This document shows, one piece after another, positions 1 through 5,124 of a stretch of DNA of 5,658 nt. Every line of letters starts with the position of its first letter. The first letter of the stretch is position 1. The notes under the pieces were generated by a model, which searched no databases, had not been told where the DNA came from, and worked only from the letters and a program-made list of their open reading frames with translations. This DNA is from Candidatus Sordicultor aquaticus (GTDB taxonomy: Bacteria; Atribacterota; Atribacteria; Atribacterales; Caldatribacteriaceae). Location of the stretch: positions 1-5,658 of the forward strand of contig JAGPEW010000062.1 of NCBI GenBank assembly GCA_018056825.1, in the 5' to 3' direction. Made by a program: the position numbers and the translations under genes.

Positions 1-2
1 TA

Positions 3-77
3 GGAGAGATTATGTATGTTGATTTTGTCGGTTTATGTATGGAACAGCTGGTGAATCAATGAGCTAAAATTCGGTAT
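3..77 (+). pseudogene. Upstream in-frame part of E1 beta, interrupted by TGA
   Basis: The frame of the downstream E1 beta region continues upstream to the window edge and reads GEIMYVDFVGLCMEQLVNQ, then a TGA stop at 60-62, then AKIRYMFGGK. This stretch matches what I know of 2-oxoacid dehydrogenase E1 beta subunits, where a segment like EIMYVDF...MDQIVNQAAKIRYMFGGKA runs uninterrupted. The TGA sits where a small residue, normally alanine, is expected. Homology on both sides of the stop in the same frame means this is one gene carrying a nonsense codon, or a base-calling error near a sequence end. It is not a non-coding leader. The first roughly 80-90 residues of the family lie outside the window. 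Confidence 0.75.
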
Positions 78-746
78 ATGTTCGGAGGAAAAGCTCGGGT
101 TCCTATGGTTATTCGCACCGAAGGTGGATGTGGTCGCTCTTCAGGTGCTCATCATGCTCAAAGCTTGGAAGCCTGGTTCTTACATACTCCGGGGCTTAAA
201 GTGGTGATGCCTGCTACTCCTTTTGATGCCAAAGGTTTACTCAAAGCTGCTATCCGAGAAGATAACCCGGTGCTCTTCATTGAACATAAAATGATTTATA
301 ACAGTCAAGGTCCTGTTCCCCCTGAAGAATATATAGTTCCTTTGGGAGTGGCAGAAGTGAAAAGAGAAGGGAAAGATGCAACTATTATTGCCTATTCTCG
401 AATGCTCCTTTTTGCTCTTCAGGCAGCAGAGGCTCTCTCTCAAGAGGGAATTGAAGTAGAAGTGATAGACCCTCGCACTCTTGTGCCTCTAGATATGGAA
501 ACCATCGCTCAATCGGTTCGGAAAACTAACCGGGTGGTTATCGTTCATGAAGGATGTAAAACCGGAGGAGCGGGAGCAGAGATAGGAATGAAAATCCAGG
601 AAGAGCTTTTTGACTACTTAGATGCCCCTATAGTTCGCTTAGGTGCAGCAGATGCCCCGGTTCCTTGCAGCAGATATTTAGAAGACAACTCCATTCCCCG
701 ACCAGAGAATATAGTTGAGGCAGTGAAAAATTTAGTGAGGAGGTAG
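78..746 (+). CDS. Thiamine-diphosphate-dependent 2-oxoacid/acetoin dehydrogenase E1 component, beta subunit (N-terminally incomplete)
   Basis: This is the beta subunit of an alpha2beta2 E1 enzyme of the pyruvate/acetoin/branched-chain 2-oxoacid dehydrogenase type. With its alpha partner it decarboxylates a 2-oxo substrate on thiamine diphosphate and passes the acyl group to a lipoyl E2, in the cytoplasm. The 222 readable residues carry the end of the pyrimidine-binding transketolase domain: YMFGGKA-type entry, VPMVIRTEGG at 8-17, and HHAQSLEAWF at 25-34 with the family's conserved His-Ser/Ala-Gln segment. GLKVVMPATPFDAKGLLKAAIR follows at 39-60. The transketolase C-terminal domain runs from about 90 to 222 (DPRTLVPLD, VHEGCKTGGAGAEI, RLGAADAPVP). 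Full family members are about 320-330 residues, so about a third is missing. The ATG at 78 has no Shine-Dalgarno sequence and lies inside the conserved YMFGGK motif, so it is probably not a true start. It is the longest open stretch after the TGA at 60-62. The stop lies four bases before the next gene. Whether the partner is pyruvate, acetoin or another 2-oxo compound cannot be told. Confidence 0.85.
   Translation: MFGGKARVPMVIRTEGGCGRSSGAHHAQSLEAWFLHTPGLKVVMPATPFDAKGLLKAAIREDNPVLFIEHKMIYNSQGPVPPEEYIVPLGVAEVKREGKDATIIAYSRMLLFALQAAEALSQEGIEVEVIDPRTLVPLDMETIAQSVRKTNRVVIVHEGCKTGGAGAEIGMKIQEELFDYLDAPIVRLGAADAPVPCSRYLEDNSIPRPENIVEAVKNLVRR
737..744 (+). promoter_or_regulatory. Ribosome binding site for the epimerase gene (decides GTG start)
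   Basis: GAGGAGGT lies six bases before GTG at 751 and overlaps the TAG stop of the E1 beta gene. No ATG in the correct frame is near, and the motif LGINNCFA, which is N-terminal in the family, begins six codons later. GTG at 751 is therefore the likely start, with translational coupling to the upstream gene. Confidence 0.8.
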
Positions 747-750
747 TGAT

Positions 751-1680
751 GTGGCTAAAGTAGAGTTGGGCATTAACAATTGTTTTGCTTTGGGTCGCTA
801 TCCGGAGCCAGAGGAATGGCTCCGGATAGTCAAAAAAGAGCTGGGTTTACAACATGTACAGTTTTCTTTTGACCTTTTAGACCCGGTAATCATTGATGAG
901 GAGATAGTAAAAGAAAAATGCGCTTTTATCCGCCGCTTAGCTGAGGGACAGGGGGTAAAAATAGACACTGCAGTTACGGGGGAGGCAGCTCATAAGTTCA
1001 ATTTACTTTTAGACCCCGACCCGGGGATGCGTCGATCGTATCTGCGGTGGTATGAAAAGATGGTGCGGGCTGCTTCTCTTTTGGGAGCTGAGGGTTCGGG
1101 GATTTATATGGGAAGTTTGAGCAACAAAGATGTCGCTGACCCCGAGAGGAAAGCATATCTAACTGAGGTACTTATAGAAGAAATTGCTTATTTAACTTTT
1201 GTTGCTCAGGAAGCAGGACAGAAATATCTTTTGTGGGAACCTATGTCTCTTCCCCGAGAGATGCCTTCTACTATCGATGAAACTAAAGAACTGTGGGAAC
1301 GAGTAAATAAAAAATCTCATATCCCAGTGCTTTTATGTCTCGATGTGGGGCATGGTTATTATCGCTCCTCAGACCCTCGAGATTTGGATTATTACTCCTG
1401 GCTTCGAGAGCTGGCTCATCTTTCTCCTTCCATTCATATGCAGCAAACTGACCGGAAAGGGAGTCGACACTGGACTTTTACCGAAGAAAATAACGCTCAA
1501 GGAGTAATCACTCCCGAGCGGGTTTTGGAAGCCATTGAAGCTTCAGGGGCAAAAGAAGTGGTTTTAGTGTTTGAGTTTTTCTTCTCTGCTCACGCTCTAA
1601 GCGATGAGAGCGCTTTAGATGGTATGAAAAAGAGTGTTGATTACTGGAGAGAAGCTCTGGTTCGTTTCTATGGAAAGTAA
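751..1680 (+). CDS. Xylose-isomerase-like TIM-barrel sugar-phosphate epimerase, EryC/erythrulose-phosphate epimerase type
   Basis: A 309-residue cytoplasmic (beta/alpha)8 protein of the AP-endonuclease-2/xylose-isomerase-like superfamily, starting at GTG. The N-terminus (LGINNCFA at 6-13, PEPEEW at 18-23, LGLQHVQFSFDLLDP at 31-45) strongly recalls the EryC group. As I remember it, that group interconverts L- and D-tetrulose phosphates in erythritol/threitol catabolism. Likely metal and catalytic ligands are Glu163 (LLWEPMS), Asp198 and His201 (LCLDVGHG), His229 (SIHMQQTD) and Glu275 (LVFEFFF). This is the Glu-Asp-His-Glu set of divalent-metal epimerases. Length agrees with the family. The family call is firm; the tetrulose-phosphate substrate is inferred from memory of the family, and another ketose or ketose phosphate is possible. 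It lies four bases after the E1 beta gene and overlaps the transporter gene by 11 bases, so it is almost certainly co-transcribed. A perfect 13-bp inverted repeat lies within codons 16-27. Confidence 0.88.
   Translation: MAKVELGINNCFALGRYPEPEEWLRIVKKELGLQHVQFSFDLLDPVIIDEEIVKEKCAFIRRLAEGQGVKIDTAVTGEAAHKFNLLLDPDPGMRRSYLRWYEKMVRAASLLGAEGSGIYMGSLSNKDVADPERKAYLTEVLIEEIAYLTFVAQEAGQKYLLWEPMSLPREMPSTIDETKELWERVNKKSHIPVLLCLDVGHGYYRSSDPRDLDYYSWLRELAHLSPSIHMQQTDRKGSRHWTFTEENNAQGVITPERVLEAIEASGAKEVVLVFEFFFSAHALSDESALDGMKKSVDYWREALVRFYGK
798..829 (+). repeat. Perfect 13-bp inverted repeat (hairpin) inside the epimerase coding start
   Basis: CTATCCGGAGCCA (798-810) and TGGCTCCGGATAG (817-829) are exact reverse complements around the six-base loop GAGGAA. 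In RNA this gives a strong GC-rich stem beginning 47 bases after the GTG start. It encodes part of RYPEPEEWLRI, of which PEPEEW is family-conserved, so the codon choice rather than the protein makes the pairing perfect. There is no following U-tract, so it is not a standard terminator. Confidence 0.75.
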
Positions 1681-2860
1681 AACTCGATTATATTTAATTA
1701 TTTTCTTAGCTTTTTACTTTTTAGCCGTTTCTATGATCATCACTGGGGCAGTTATCCCTCGGTGGATGGATGAGTTTTCGGTATCTGCCGGCCGAGCCGG
1801 CCGGCTCTTTGCCTTTTATTATCTTCCTTATACTATAGTTACTTTTAGTAGTGGTTTACTCTCTCAACGCTGGGGGAAAAAAGTAGTTTTACTTTTAGGA
1901 CAAGCTTTTTTAGCTGGGGGTTTCTTCTCTGTTAGCGCTTCCCCCTCTTTTTCCTTAATAGAATGGGGATTGTTCCTCTTAGGTATAGGAGGAGGGTTTT
2001 GTGAAGCTCCTTTTACTGCTCTTCTTTCTCAAGTATTTCCGGGAGAAGAAGGTTATGCCCTCAATTTATCTCAAATTTCTTTTGGCTTGGGAGCAGCCAG
2101 CGCTCCATTTTTAGCTGGATTTTTATTAGAGAAAGGGTTTTCTTGGAGACTATTTTATCTTGTCCCGGGGTTGGTTACTCTGTTAATTTTTGTTCTCTTG
2201 AGTAGAGAAAAATTTCCTCAGGAAAAAGAAATAAAAGAAGAAAGTCGTCTTTTTGGACCGAGAGGTAATGGCTTTATAGTGGTGAGTTTTTTAGCGATGT
2301 TTCTTTATGTGGGAGCAGAAATAGGTTCTTCTTCCTGGATAACTACCTATTTAGTTAAAGGCCTGGGAAGCAACTTATCTTGGGGAGGGGTAGCTTTAGC
2401 AGTTTTCTGGGGTGCTTTAACTATAGGAAGATTTATTTTTGCTTTTCTTTCCCGTTCTCTCTCCTACCCTATTATTCTGCGTTTTTCTTCTCTTTTGAGC
2501 TTGGTTTTTCTTCTCCTTCTCAACTTTACTCGTGAGATACATTGGGCTATTTTAGCTTTGGGAGGAGTGGGGTTTGGCTACTCTGCTATCTGGCCTTTGA
2601 TAGTGGCCTGGGTAGCACAGAAAATGGGGGAAAAACAAGATGGAGCTATTGGTTTTGTGGTAGCCTTTGGAGGTTTGGGAGCTTTGTTTTTCCCCTGGTT
2701 AGGAGGAATTATAGGAGAGAAGTGGGGGCTTTCTTACATTTTCTGGGTAGTTTGGGCTTTAGTTTTCTTCTTGTGGTTGGTTTTTCATTCTTTTTATTTT
2801 AGAGAAGGGGGCGAAAAAATTGGCTCTGGTGGGGATAGATGTAGGAACGAGTGGGTGTAA
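1670..2860 (+). CDS. MFS sugar transporter, fucose/glucose:H+ symporter (FHS)-like
   Basis: A 396-residue inner-membrane protein with about 12 hydrophobic segments, near residues 8-29, 45-66, 71-90, 95-120, 134-153, 160-178, 201-227, 236-258, 266-284, 290-315, 326-348 and 353-375. A charged central loop (about 179-200) lies between the two six-helix halves. The TM2-TM3 loop GLLSQRWGKKVVLL (62-75) is a form of MFS motif A. Segment 7 carries LYVGAEIGSSSWITTYL (212-228) with a membrane-embedded Glu217, as in the fucose/glucose/mannose proton symporter branch, which favours sugar import driven by protons. I chose ATG 1670 over GTG 1634 because the hydrophobic region begins right after MESKTR and because the start overlaps the upstream stop by 11 bases, a coupled arrangement. 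No good Shine-Dalgarno sequence is close to it. The last 41 bases overlap the kinase gene. The tail after residue 378 is hydrophilic and encoded partly by that overlap. The substrate is unknown but should be what the neighbouring kinase and epimerase process. Confidence 0.88.
   Translation: MESKTRLYLIIFLAFYFLAVSMIITGAVIPRWMDEFSVSAGRAGRLFAFYYLPYTIVTFSSGLLSQRWGKKVVLLLGQAFLAGGFFSVSASPSFSLIEWGLFLLGIGGGFCEAPFTALLSQVFPGEEGYALNLSQISFGLGAASAPFLAGFLLEKGFSWRLFYLVPGLVTLLIFVLLSREKFPQEKEIKEESRLFGPRGNGFIVVSFLAMFLYVGAEIGSSSWITTYLVKGLGSNLSWGGVALAVFWGALTIGRFIFAFLSRSLSYPIILRFSSLLSLVFLLLLNFTREIHWAILALGGVGFGYSAIWPLIVAWVAQKMGEKQDGAIGFVVAFGGLGALFFPWLGGIIGEKWGLSYIFWVVWALVFFLWLVFHSFYFREGGEKIGSGGDRCRNEWV
1787..1807 (+). 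repeat. GC-rich palindromic patch with three GCCGGC motifs inside the transporter gene
   Basis: GCCGGC occurs at 1787-1792, 1796-1801 and 1800-1805. The perfect 14-bp palindrome GAGCCGGCCGGCTC spans 1794-1807. The patch encodes AGRAGRL just before TM2 and stands out against the T-rich transporter sequence. It is probably a by-product of Ala/Gly/Arg codons, but it can form a compact hairpin. Confidence 0.5.
2805..2811 (+). promoter_or_regulatory. Ribosome binding site for the kinase gene (decides TTG start)
   Basis: AAGGGGG inside the end of the transporter gene lies eight bases before TTG at 2820. The protein from this TTG begins MALVGIDVGTSG, which places the conserved first phosphate-binding loop at the expected N-terminal distance. 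TTG at 2820 is therefore preferred over any downstream start. Confidence 0.7.
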
Positions 2861-4340
2861 AGTAGTAGCTTTTACTGAAGATGGAGAGATTCTCGCTTCT
2901 GGTTATGAAGAGTATCCTTTTTTAACTCCTCGTCCGGGATGGTTAGAATTGGACCCGGAGAAAATTTGGGGAGCAGTAATAAATTCTTTAAAAAAAGTAG
3001 TAAACAAAATAGGAGACACCATAGATGCAATAGGAGTAAATTCTCACGGTGAAACTCTCATTCCTCTAGGAAGTGATGGCCGGGCTCTCTATCAGGCGAT
3101 AGCCAATTTTGATACTCGGGCGGAAGGATATGTAGATTTTTGGAAAGAAAACCTAGATCCTCTCCGAATTTTCCAAATTACTGGTATGCCTCTCCATGGG
3201 ATGTATACCGTGAATAAAATTCTCTGGCTCAAAAATGAGAGGCCAGACATTTTTGAGAAGGTGGATAAATTTTGCTGTGTGGAAGATTTTATCCTCCATC
3301 GCCTCACCGGTGAAGAGCCAACTATTGATTATTCTTTAGCTGCTCGTACTATGATGTTGGACGTGGTACATAAAAAGTGGTCAGATGAAATTTTACGTCT
3401 TGCCTCTTTAGATAAAAATAAACTCTCTCATCTTCTTCCTTCTGGGGAAGCAGTGGGACATCTACGTTCCTCTTTAGCTCAAGAGTTAGGTTTAGCATCT
3501 TCGGTTGTGGTAGCGACCGGAGGTCATGATCAGCCTTGCGGGGTTTTAGGCTGTGGAGTGAGAAAAGAAGGAGAGGCGATGTATGGGATGGGGACTTCAG
3601 ATTGTGTAGCTTTAAATCTGGGAGAAAAACCTCTTCTTACTCGGGAAATGATGGAAAACGGTTTTTGTTGTTATCCTCATGTGGTAGAAAATTCCTATCT
3701 TACTCTCTCTTACATTGCTTCAGGTGGTTCAGTCTTGCGCTGGTTTCGAGATACTTTTGGTGGTGAAGAAAAAGAGATAGCAAAAAGAGAAGGAAAAGAT
3801 CCCTATCAGGTTTTGATTGATACCATTCCTTCTCACCCTGCCTCTCTTTTTCTTTTACCTCATTTGGCTGGCTCCGGTACTCCCTATCTCGATGGTTATT
3901 CTCGAGGAGCATTTTTAGGTTTGACTTTGGGAGCAAACAAAGGAGAGGTAGTGAGAGCTATTTTAGAAAGCCTTACTTATGAGATGAAAATCAATCTGGA
4001 CTTATGGGAAGAATTTGGTATTCCTCTATATAATTTACGAGCAGTAGGAGGAGGAGCTCGCTCTACCCGTTGGCTTCAAATTCGAGCCGATATTTTACAA
4101 AAGCCTCTTTTTCCCCTTTTTACTGAAGAGGCAGTAGCCTTAGGAAGCGCTATGTTAGGGGGGAAAGCTCGAGGTGTGTTCTCTAACCTGGATGAAGCTG
4201 TAGAGGCCATGGTAAGGTTTGGAAAAGAGATTTCTCCCTCTTCCAACGAGAAAGAAGCCTACCAGCTTAGATATAAAATTTATCAGAAAATTTATGGAGC
4301 GGTGAAGGAAATAAACGAGGAAATCAGTAAATCATTGTAA
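2820..4340 (+). CDS. FGGY-family carbohydrate kinase
   Basis: A 506-residue cytoplasmic ATP-dependent sugar/polyol kinase of the ASKHA fold, full length for the family. The N-terminal domain has the phosphate-1 loop GIDVGTSGCKVVAFTEDG (5-22), PRPGWLELDPEKIW (38-51) and the substrate-side segment NSHGETLIP (74-82). The catalytic base is Asp237 in TGGHDQPCG (233-241). The C-terminal domain has MGTSD (257-261). GAFLGL...EVVRAILE (363-383) fits the FGGY signature 2 pattern as I remember it. The adenosine-side loop VGGGARSTRWLQIRADIL is at 409-426. The start is TTG with a good Shine-Dalgarno sequence and a 41-bp overlap with the transporter. It shares the xylulose/erythritol/glycerol kinase architecture, but I cannot name the substrate. 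With the epimerase and the transporter it should phosphorylate an imported ketose or polyol, plausibly of four or five carbons. It is the last gene of the operon; a repeat island follows. Confidence 0.93.
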   Translation: MALVGIDVGTSGCKVVAFTEDGEILASGYEEYPFLTPRPGWLELDPEKIWGAVINSLKKVVNKIGDTIDAIGVNSHGETLIPLGSDGRALYQAIANFDTRAEGYVDFWKENLDPLRIFQITGMPLHGMYTVNKILWLKNERPDIFEKVDKFCCVEDFILHRLTGEEPTIDYSLAARTMMLDVVHKKWSDEILRLASLDKNKLSHLLPSGEAVGHLRSSLAQELGLASSVVVATGGHDQPCGVLGCGVRKEGEAMYGMGTSDCVALNLGEKPLLTREMMENGFCCYPHVVENSYLTLSYIASGGSVLRWFRDTFGGEEKEIAKREGKDPYQVLIDTIPSHPASLFLLPHLAGSGTPYLDGYSRGAFLGLTLGANKGEVVRAILESLTYEMKINLDLWEEFGIPLYNLRAVGGGARSTRWLQIRADILQKPLFPLFTEEAVALGSAMLGGKARGVFSNLDEAVEAMVRFGKEISPSSNEKEAYQLRYKIYQKIYGAVKEINEEISKSL

Positions 4341-4446
4341 AAACGAAAGATGCTCTCAGAAATTCACCTTTTACATAGATATGAGAGTAAAATATAAGTA
4401 TTAGATGGAAAAGTTTAACCGCACCTTGAAAAGTGAATAGAAGACT

Positions 4447-4470
4447 ATAAGGGGGATTTATCCCCCTTAT
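4447..4470 (+). repeat. G/C-run hairpin 1, perfect 10-bp stem
   Basis: ATAAGGGGGA (4447-4456) pairs exactly with TCCCCCTTAT (4461-4470) around TTTA. It is the first strong hairpin after the kinase stop, about 106 bases downstream. It lacks a U-tract (GACCCC follows), so it may protect or end the operon transcript but is not a canonical intrinsic terminator. It belongs to a series with similar arms at 4480, 4737, 4897 and 5003, and these copies are followed by a second short C-run. Confidence 0.75.
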
Positions 4471-4478
4471 GACCCCGA

Positions 4479-4630
4479 CTATAGGGGGAAACCCCCTATA
4501 ACCCCCGGAAGGACTAAAGCAAAAAAATAGCAGAAGATAAAAACTTAAAAGAGTAAAAAATTACTGAGGGAGAAGTTACCCCTCAGTGAGGCAGCGCCCC
4601 CTCATAACCCCCCTTCTTTTTTCTGTCATC
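4479..4630. repeat. Composite repeat, copy 1
   Basis: Order of parts: CTATAGGGGG hairpin (perfect 9-bp stem 4480-4488/4492-4500, loop AAA); ACCCCCGGAA (4501-4510); an A-rich spacer of about 50 bases; an ACTGAGGG/CCCTCAGT hairpin (4563-4570/4580-4587); a CCCCCTCATAACCCC tail; a T-rich stretch; and a terminal GTCATC. The same parts recur in the same order at 4895-5051. From CTATAGGGGG to the end of the second hairpin both copies span 109 bases. No coding content is seen. Confidence 0.65.
4563..4587 (-). repeat. ACTG/CAGT hairpin with minus-strand T-tract (terminator-like), copy 1
   Basis: ACTGAGGG (4563-4570) and CCCTCAGT (4580-4587) form an 8-bp stem with a nine-base loop. Read on the minus strand the stem is followed by AATTTTTTACTC, the layout of a rho-independent terminator. 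No minus-strand gene is visible that it could serve, so it is listed as part of the composite repeat. Confidence 0.5.
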
Positions 4631-4669
4631 GCGAGGGTCGCTTTCTCGCATCCCGTGGCGATCTCGCCT
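4625..4669. repeat. GTCATCGCGAG-type dispersed repeat fragment
   Basis: GTCATCGCGAGG followed by CTTTCTCGC and GTGGCGATCTCGCC resembles the GTCATTGCGAGG...GTGGCAATCTCG elements I know as dispersed intergenic repeats in many bacterial genomes. GCGAG (4631-4635) and CTCGC (4645-4649) pair. A second small palindrome, GGCGA-TC-TCGCC, lies at 4658-4669. Single copy in this window. Confidence 0.5.
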
Positions 4670-4723
4670 TTCGTTGAGTCTTAAGAAATTAAAAGGCAAA
4701 TTACATTGGGCTAAAAGCTGGGG

Positions 4724-4738
4724 ATTGTCACAGACAAT
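4724..4738. repeat. Short palindrome ATTGTC-ACA-GACAAT
   Basis: A perfect 6-bp inverted repeat with a three-base centre, running directly into the next G/C-run hairpin. It could be a protein site or simply part of repeat debris. No promoter or gene start nearby supports an operator role. Confidence 0.35.
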
Positions 4739-4776
4739 AAGGGGGAAAAGACTCCCTTATAAACCCCTTTCGTCAC
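4737..4776. repeat. G/C-run hairpin module (third type-A copy)
   Basis: ATAAGGG (4737-4743) pairs with CCCTTAT (4754-4760). It is followed by AAACCCCTTTCGTCACC, matching the C-run plus GTCAY ending of the composite repeats at 4597-4630 and 5020-5051. It lacks the A-rich spacer and the ACTG hairpin, so it is a partial copy. Confidence 0.55.
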
Positions 4777-4780
4777 CTTT

Positions 4781-4808
4781 CCGGGGTAAGAGTGAGAGTG
4801 AGGGTGAA
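4781..4808. repeat. G-rich GAGTGAGGGTGA-type repeat fragment, copy 1
   Basis: GGGGTAAGAGTGAGAGTGAGGGTGA is similar to the GGGAGAGGGTCAGGGTGAGGGT stretch at 5221-5243. Reverse-complement forms such as CCCTCACCCTGACCCTCTCCC are familiar dispersed repeats in bacterial genomes. Confidence 0.45.
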
Positions 4809-4828
4809 AGTTAAATTTCATCCATGTC

Positions 4829-4850
4829 GTCACCCCTGAATGTTCCTATA
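4829..4850 (+). repeat. Decayed GTCA..CCTGAATG repeat, partial copy
   Basis: GTCACCCCTGAATGTTCCTAT aligns with the first half of the complete copy at 4862 with about five mismatches, but the TCAGGAATCC second arm is absent. It lies directly upstream of that copy in the same orientation. Confidence 0.5.
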
Positions 4851-4861
4851 CTCCTTTGCCT

Positions 4862-4907
4862 GTCATTCCTGAATGGTTCTATCAGGAATCCGAACTATAG
4901 GGGGAGA
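4862..4907 (+). repeat. GTCATTCCTGA repeat, complete direct copy 1
   Basis: A 46-base unit matching 5182-5227 at 42 of 46 positions. It contains the inverted arms ATTCCTGA (4865-4872) and TCAGGAAT (4882-4889) around a nine-base loop, then CCGAACTATAGGGGGAGA, which runs into the G-run hairpin of composite copy 2. It is the REP-like class of imperfect palindromic intergenic repeat. Confidence 0.75.
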
Positions 4908-4949
4908 AAAAATTCCCCCTATTACCCCCGGAAAAGAACAAAAAAACAC

Positions 4950-4979
4950 AAAAAACAAAGACTAAAAAAACAAAGACTA
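4950..4979 (+). repeat. 15-bp tandem duplication in the A-rich spacer
   Basis: AAAAAACAAAGACTA occurs twice in direct contact (4950-4964 and 4965-4979), exact in both units. It forms the spacer between the two hairpins of composite copy 2 and looks like a recent slippage or duplication event. Confidence 0.75.
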
Positions 4980-5003
4980 CTGGTGGGAAATGCTCCACCA
5001 GTA
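4978..5003 (-). repeat. ACTG/CAGT hairpin with minus-strand T-tract (terminator-like), copy 2
   Basis: TACTGGTGG (4978-4986) and CCACCAGTA (4995-5003) form a perfect 9-bp stem with an eight-base loop. On the minus strand it is followed by GTCTTTGTTTTTTTAG, a terminator-like U-rich tail. No minus-strand gene is apparent upstream of it. Confidence 0.55.
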
Positions 5004-5028
5004 TAGGGGAGAAAAAATTCCCCCTTAT
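5003..5028. repeat. G/C-run hairpin, imperfect copy next to composite copy 2
   Basis: ATAGGGGAGAAAAAATTCC is almost the same as the hairpin at 4897-4922, with one G lost on the left arm and CCCCCTTAT on the right arm, leaving a one-base bulge. It is a tandem relative placed 106 bases after its sister. Confidence 0.6.
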
Positions 5029-5124
5029 TAACTCCTTTCTTGTTTGTCACCCCGGCAACTTTCGAGCCGTTTTTAGTCTGCCCCTGAATGCCTCTGCGAG
5101 AGGTCTATAAGTACTTAAAAACGT

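Larger units (their letters stand above)
4895..5051. repeat. Composite repeat, copy 2
   Basis: Same order as 4479-4630. ATAGGGGGA (4897-4905) pairs perfectly with TCCCCCTAT (4914-4922). Then come ACCCCCGGAA (4924-4933), an A-rich spacer, a TACTGGTGG/CCACCAGTA hairpin, CCCCCTTATTAACTCC, a T-rich stretch and GTCACC. The second hairpin has different bases from copy 1 on both arms yet stays fully paired. Unlike copy 1, this one carries an extra G/C-run hairpin at 5003-5028. Confidence 0.65.

Noticed and set aside
60..62. TGA as a recoded sense codon (Trp, Gly or selenocysteine)
   Set aside because: The four complete or near-complete genes use TGG for Trp and GGN for Gly with no other internal TGA, and no selenocysteine insertion element or conserved Cys/Sec site is expected here. 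A mutation or sequence error is simpler.
237..443. Minus-strand open frame opposite the E1 beta gene
   Set aside because: It is a shadow of a strongly conserved coding region and has no independent start signal; the same holds for the shadow frames within the transporter and the kinase gene.
4447..4500. Intrinsic terminator of the kinase operon
   Set aside because: The two stems are strong but neither is followed by a T-tract on the plus strand, and the same hairpin recurs elsewhere in the island, so I list it as a repeat; a role in transcript ending remains possible.
4824..5006. Open reading frame of 60 codons on the plus strand inside the island
   Set aside because: It is read straight through the GTCATTCCTGA repeat, a G/C-run hairpin, the A-rich tandem repeat and hairpin B, has no ribosome binding site, and gives a Lys/Asn/Pro-rich product with no family character.
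4447..5051. CRISPR array
   Set aside because: The repeats are hairpins of differing type, unevenly spaced and diverged, without regular spacers, and no cas gene is present.
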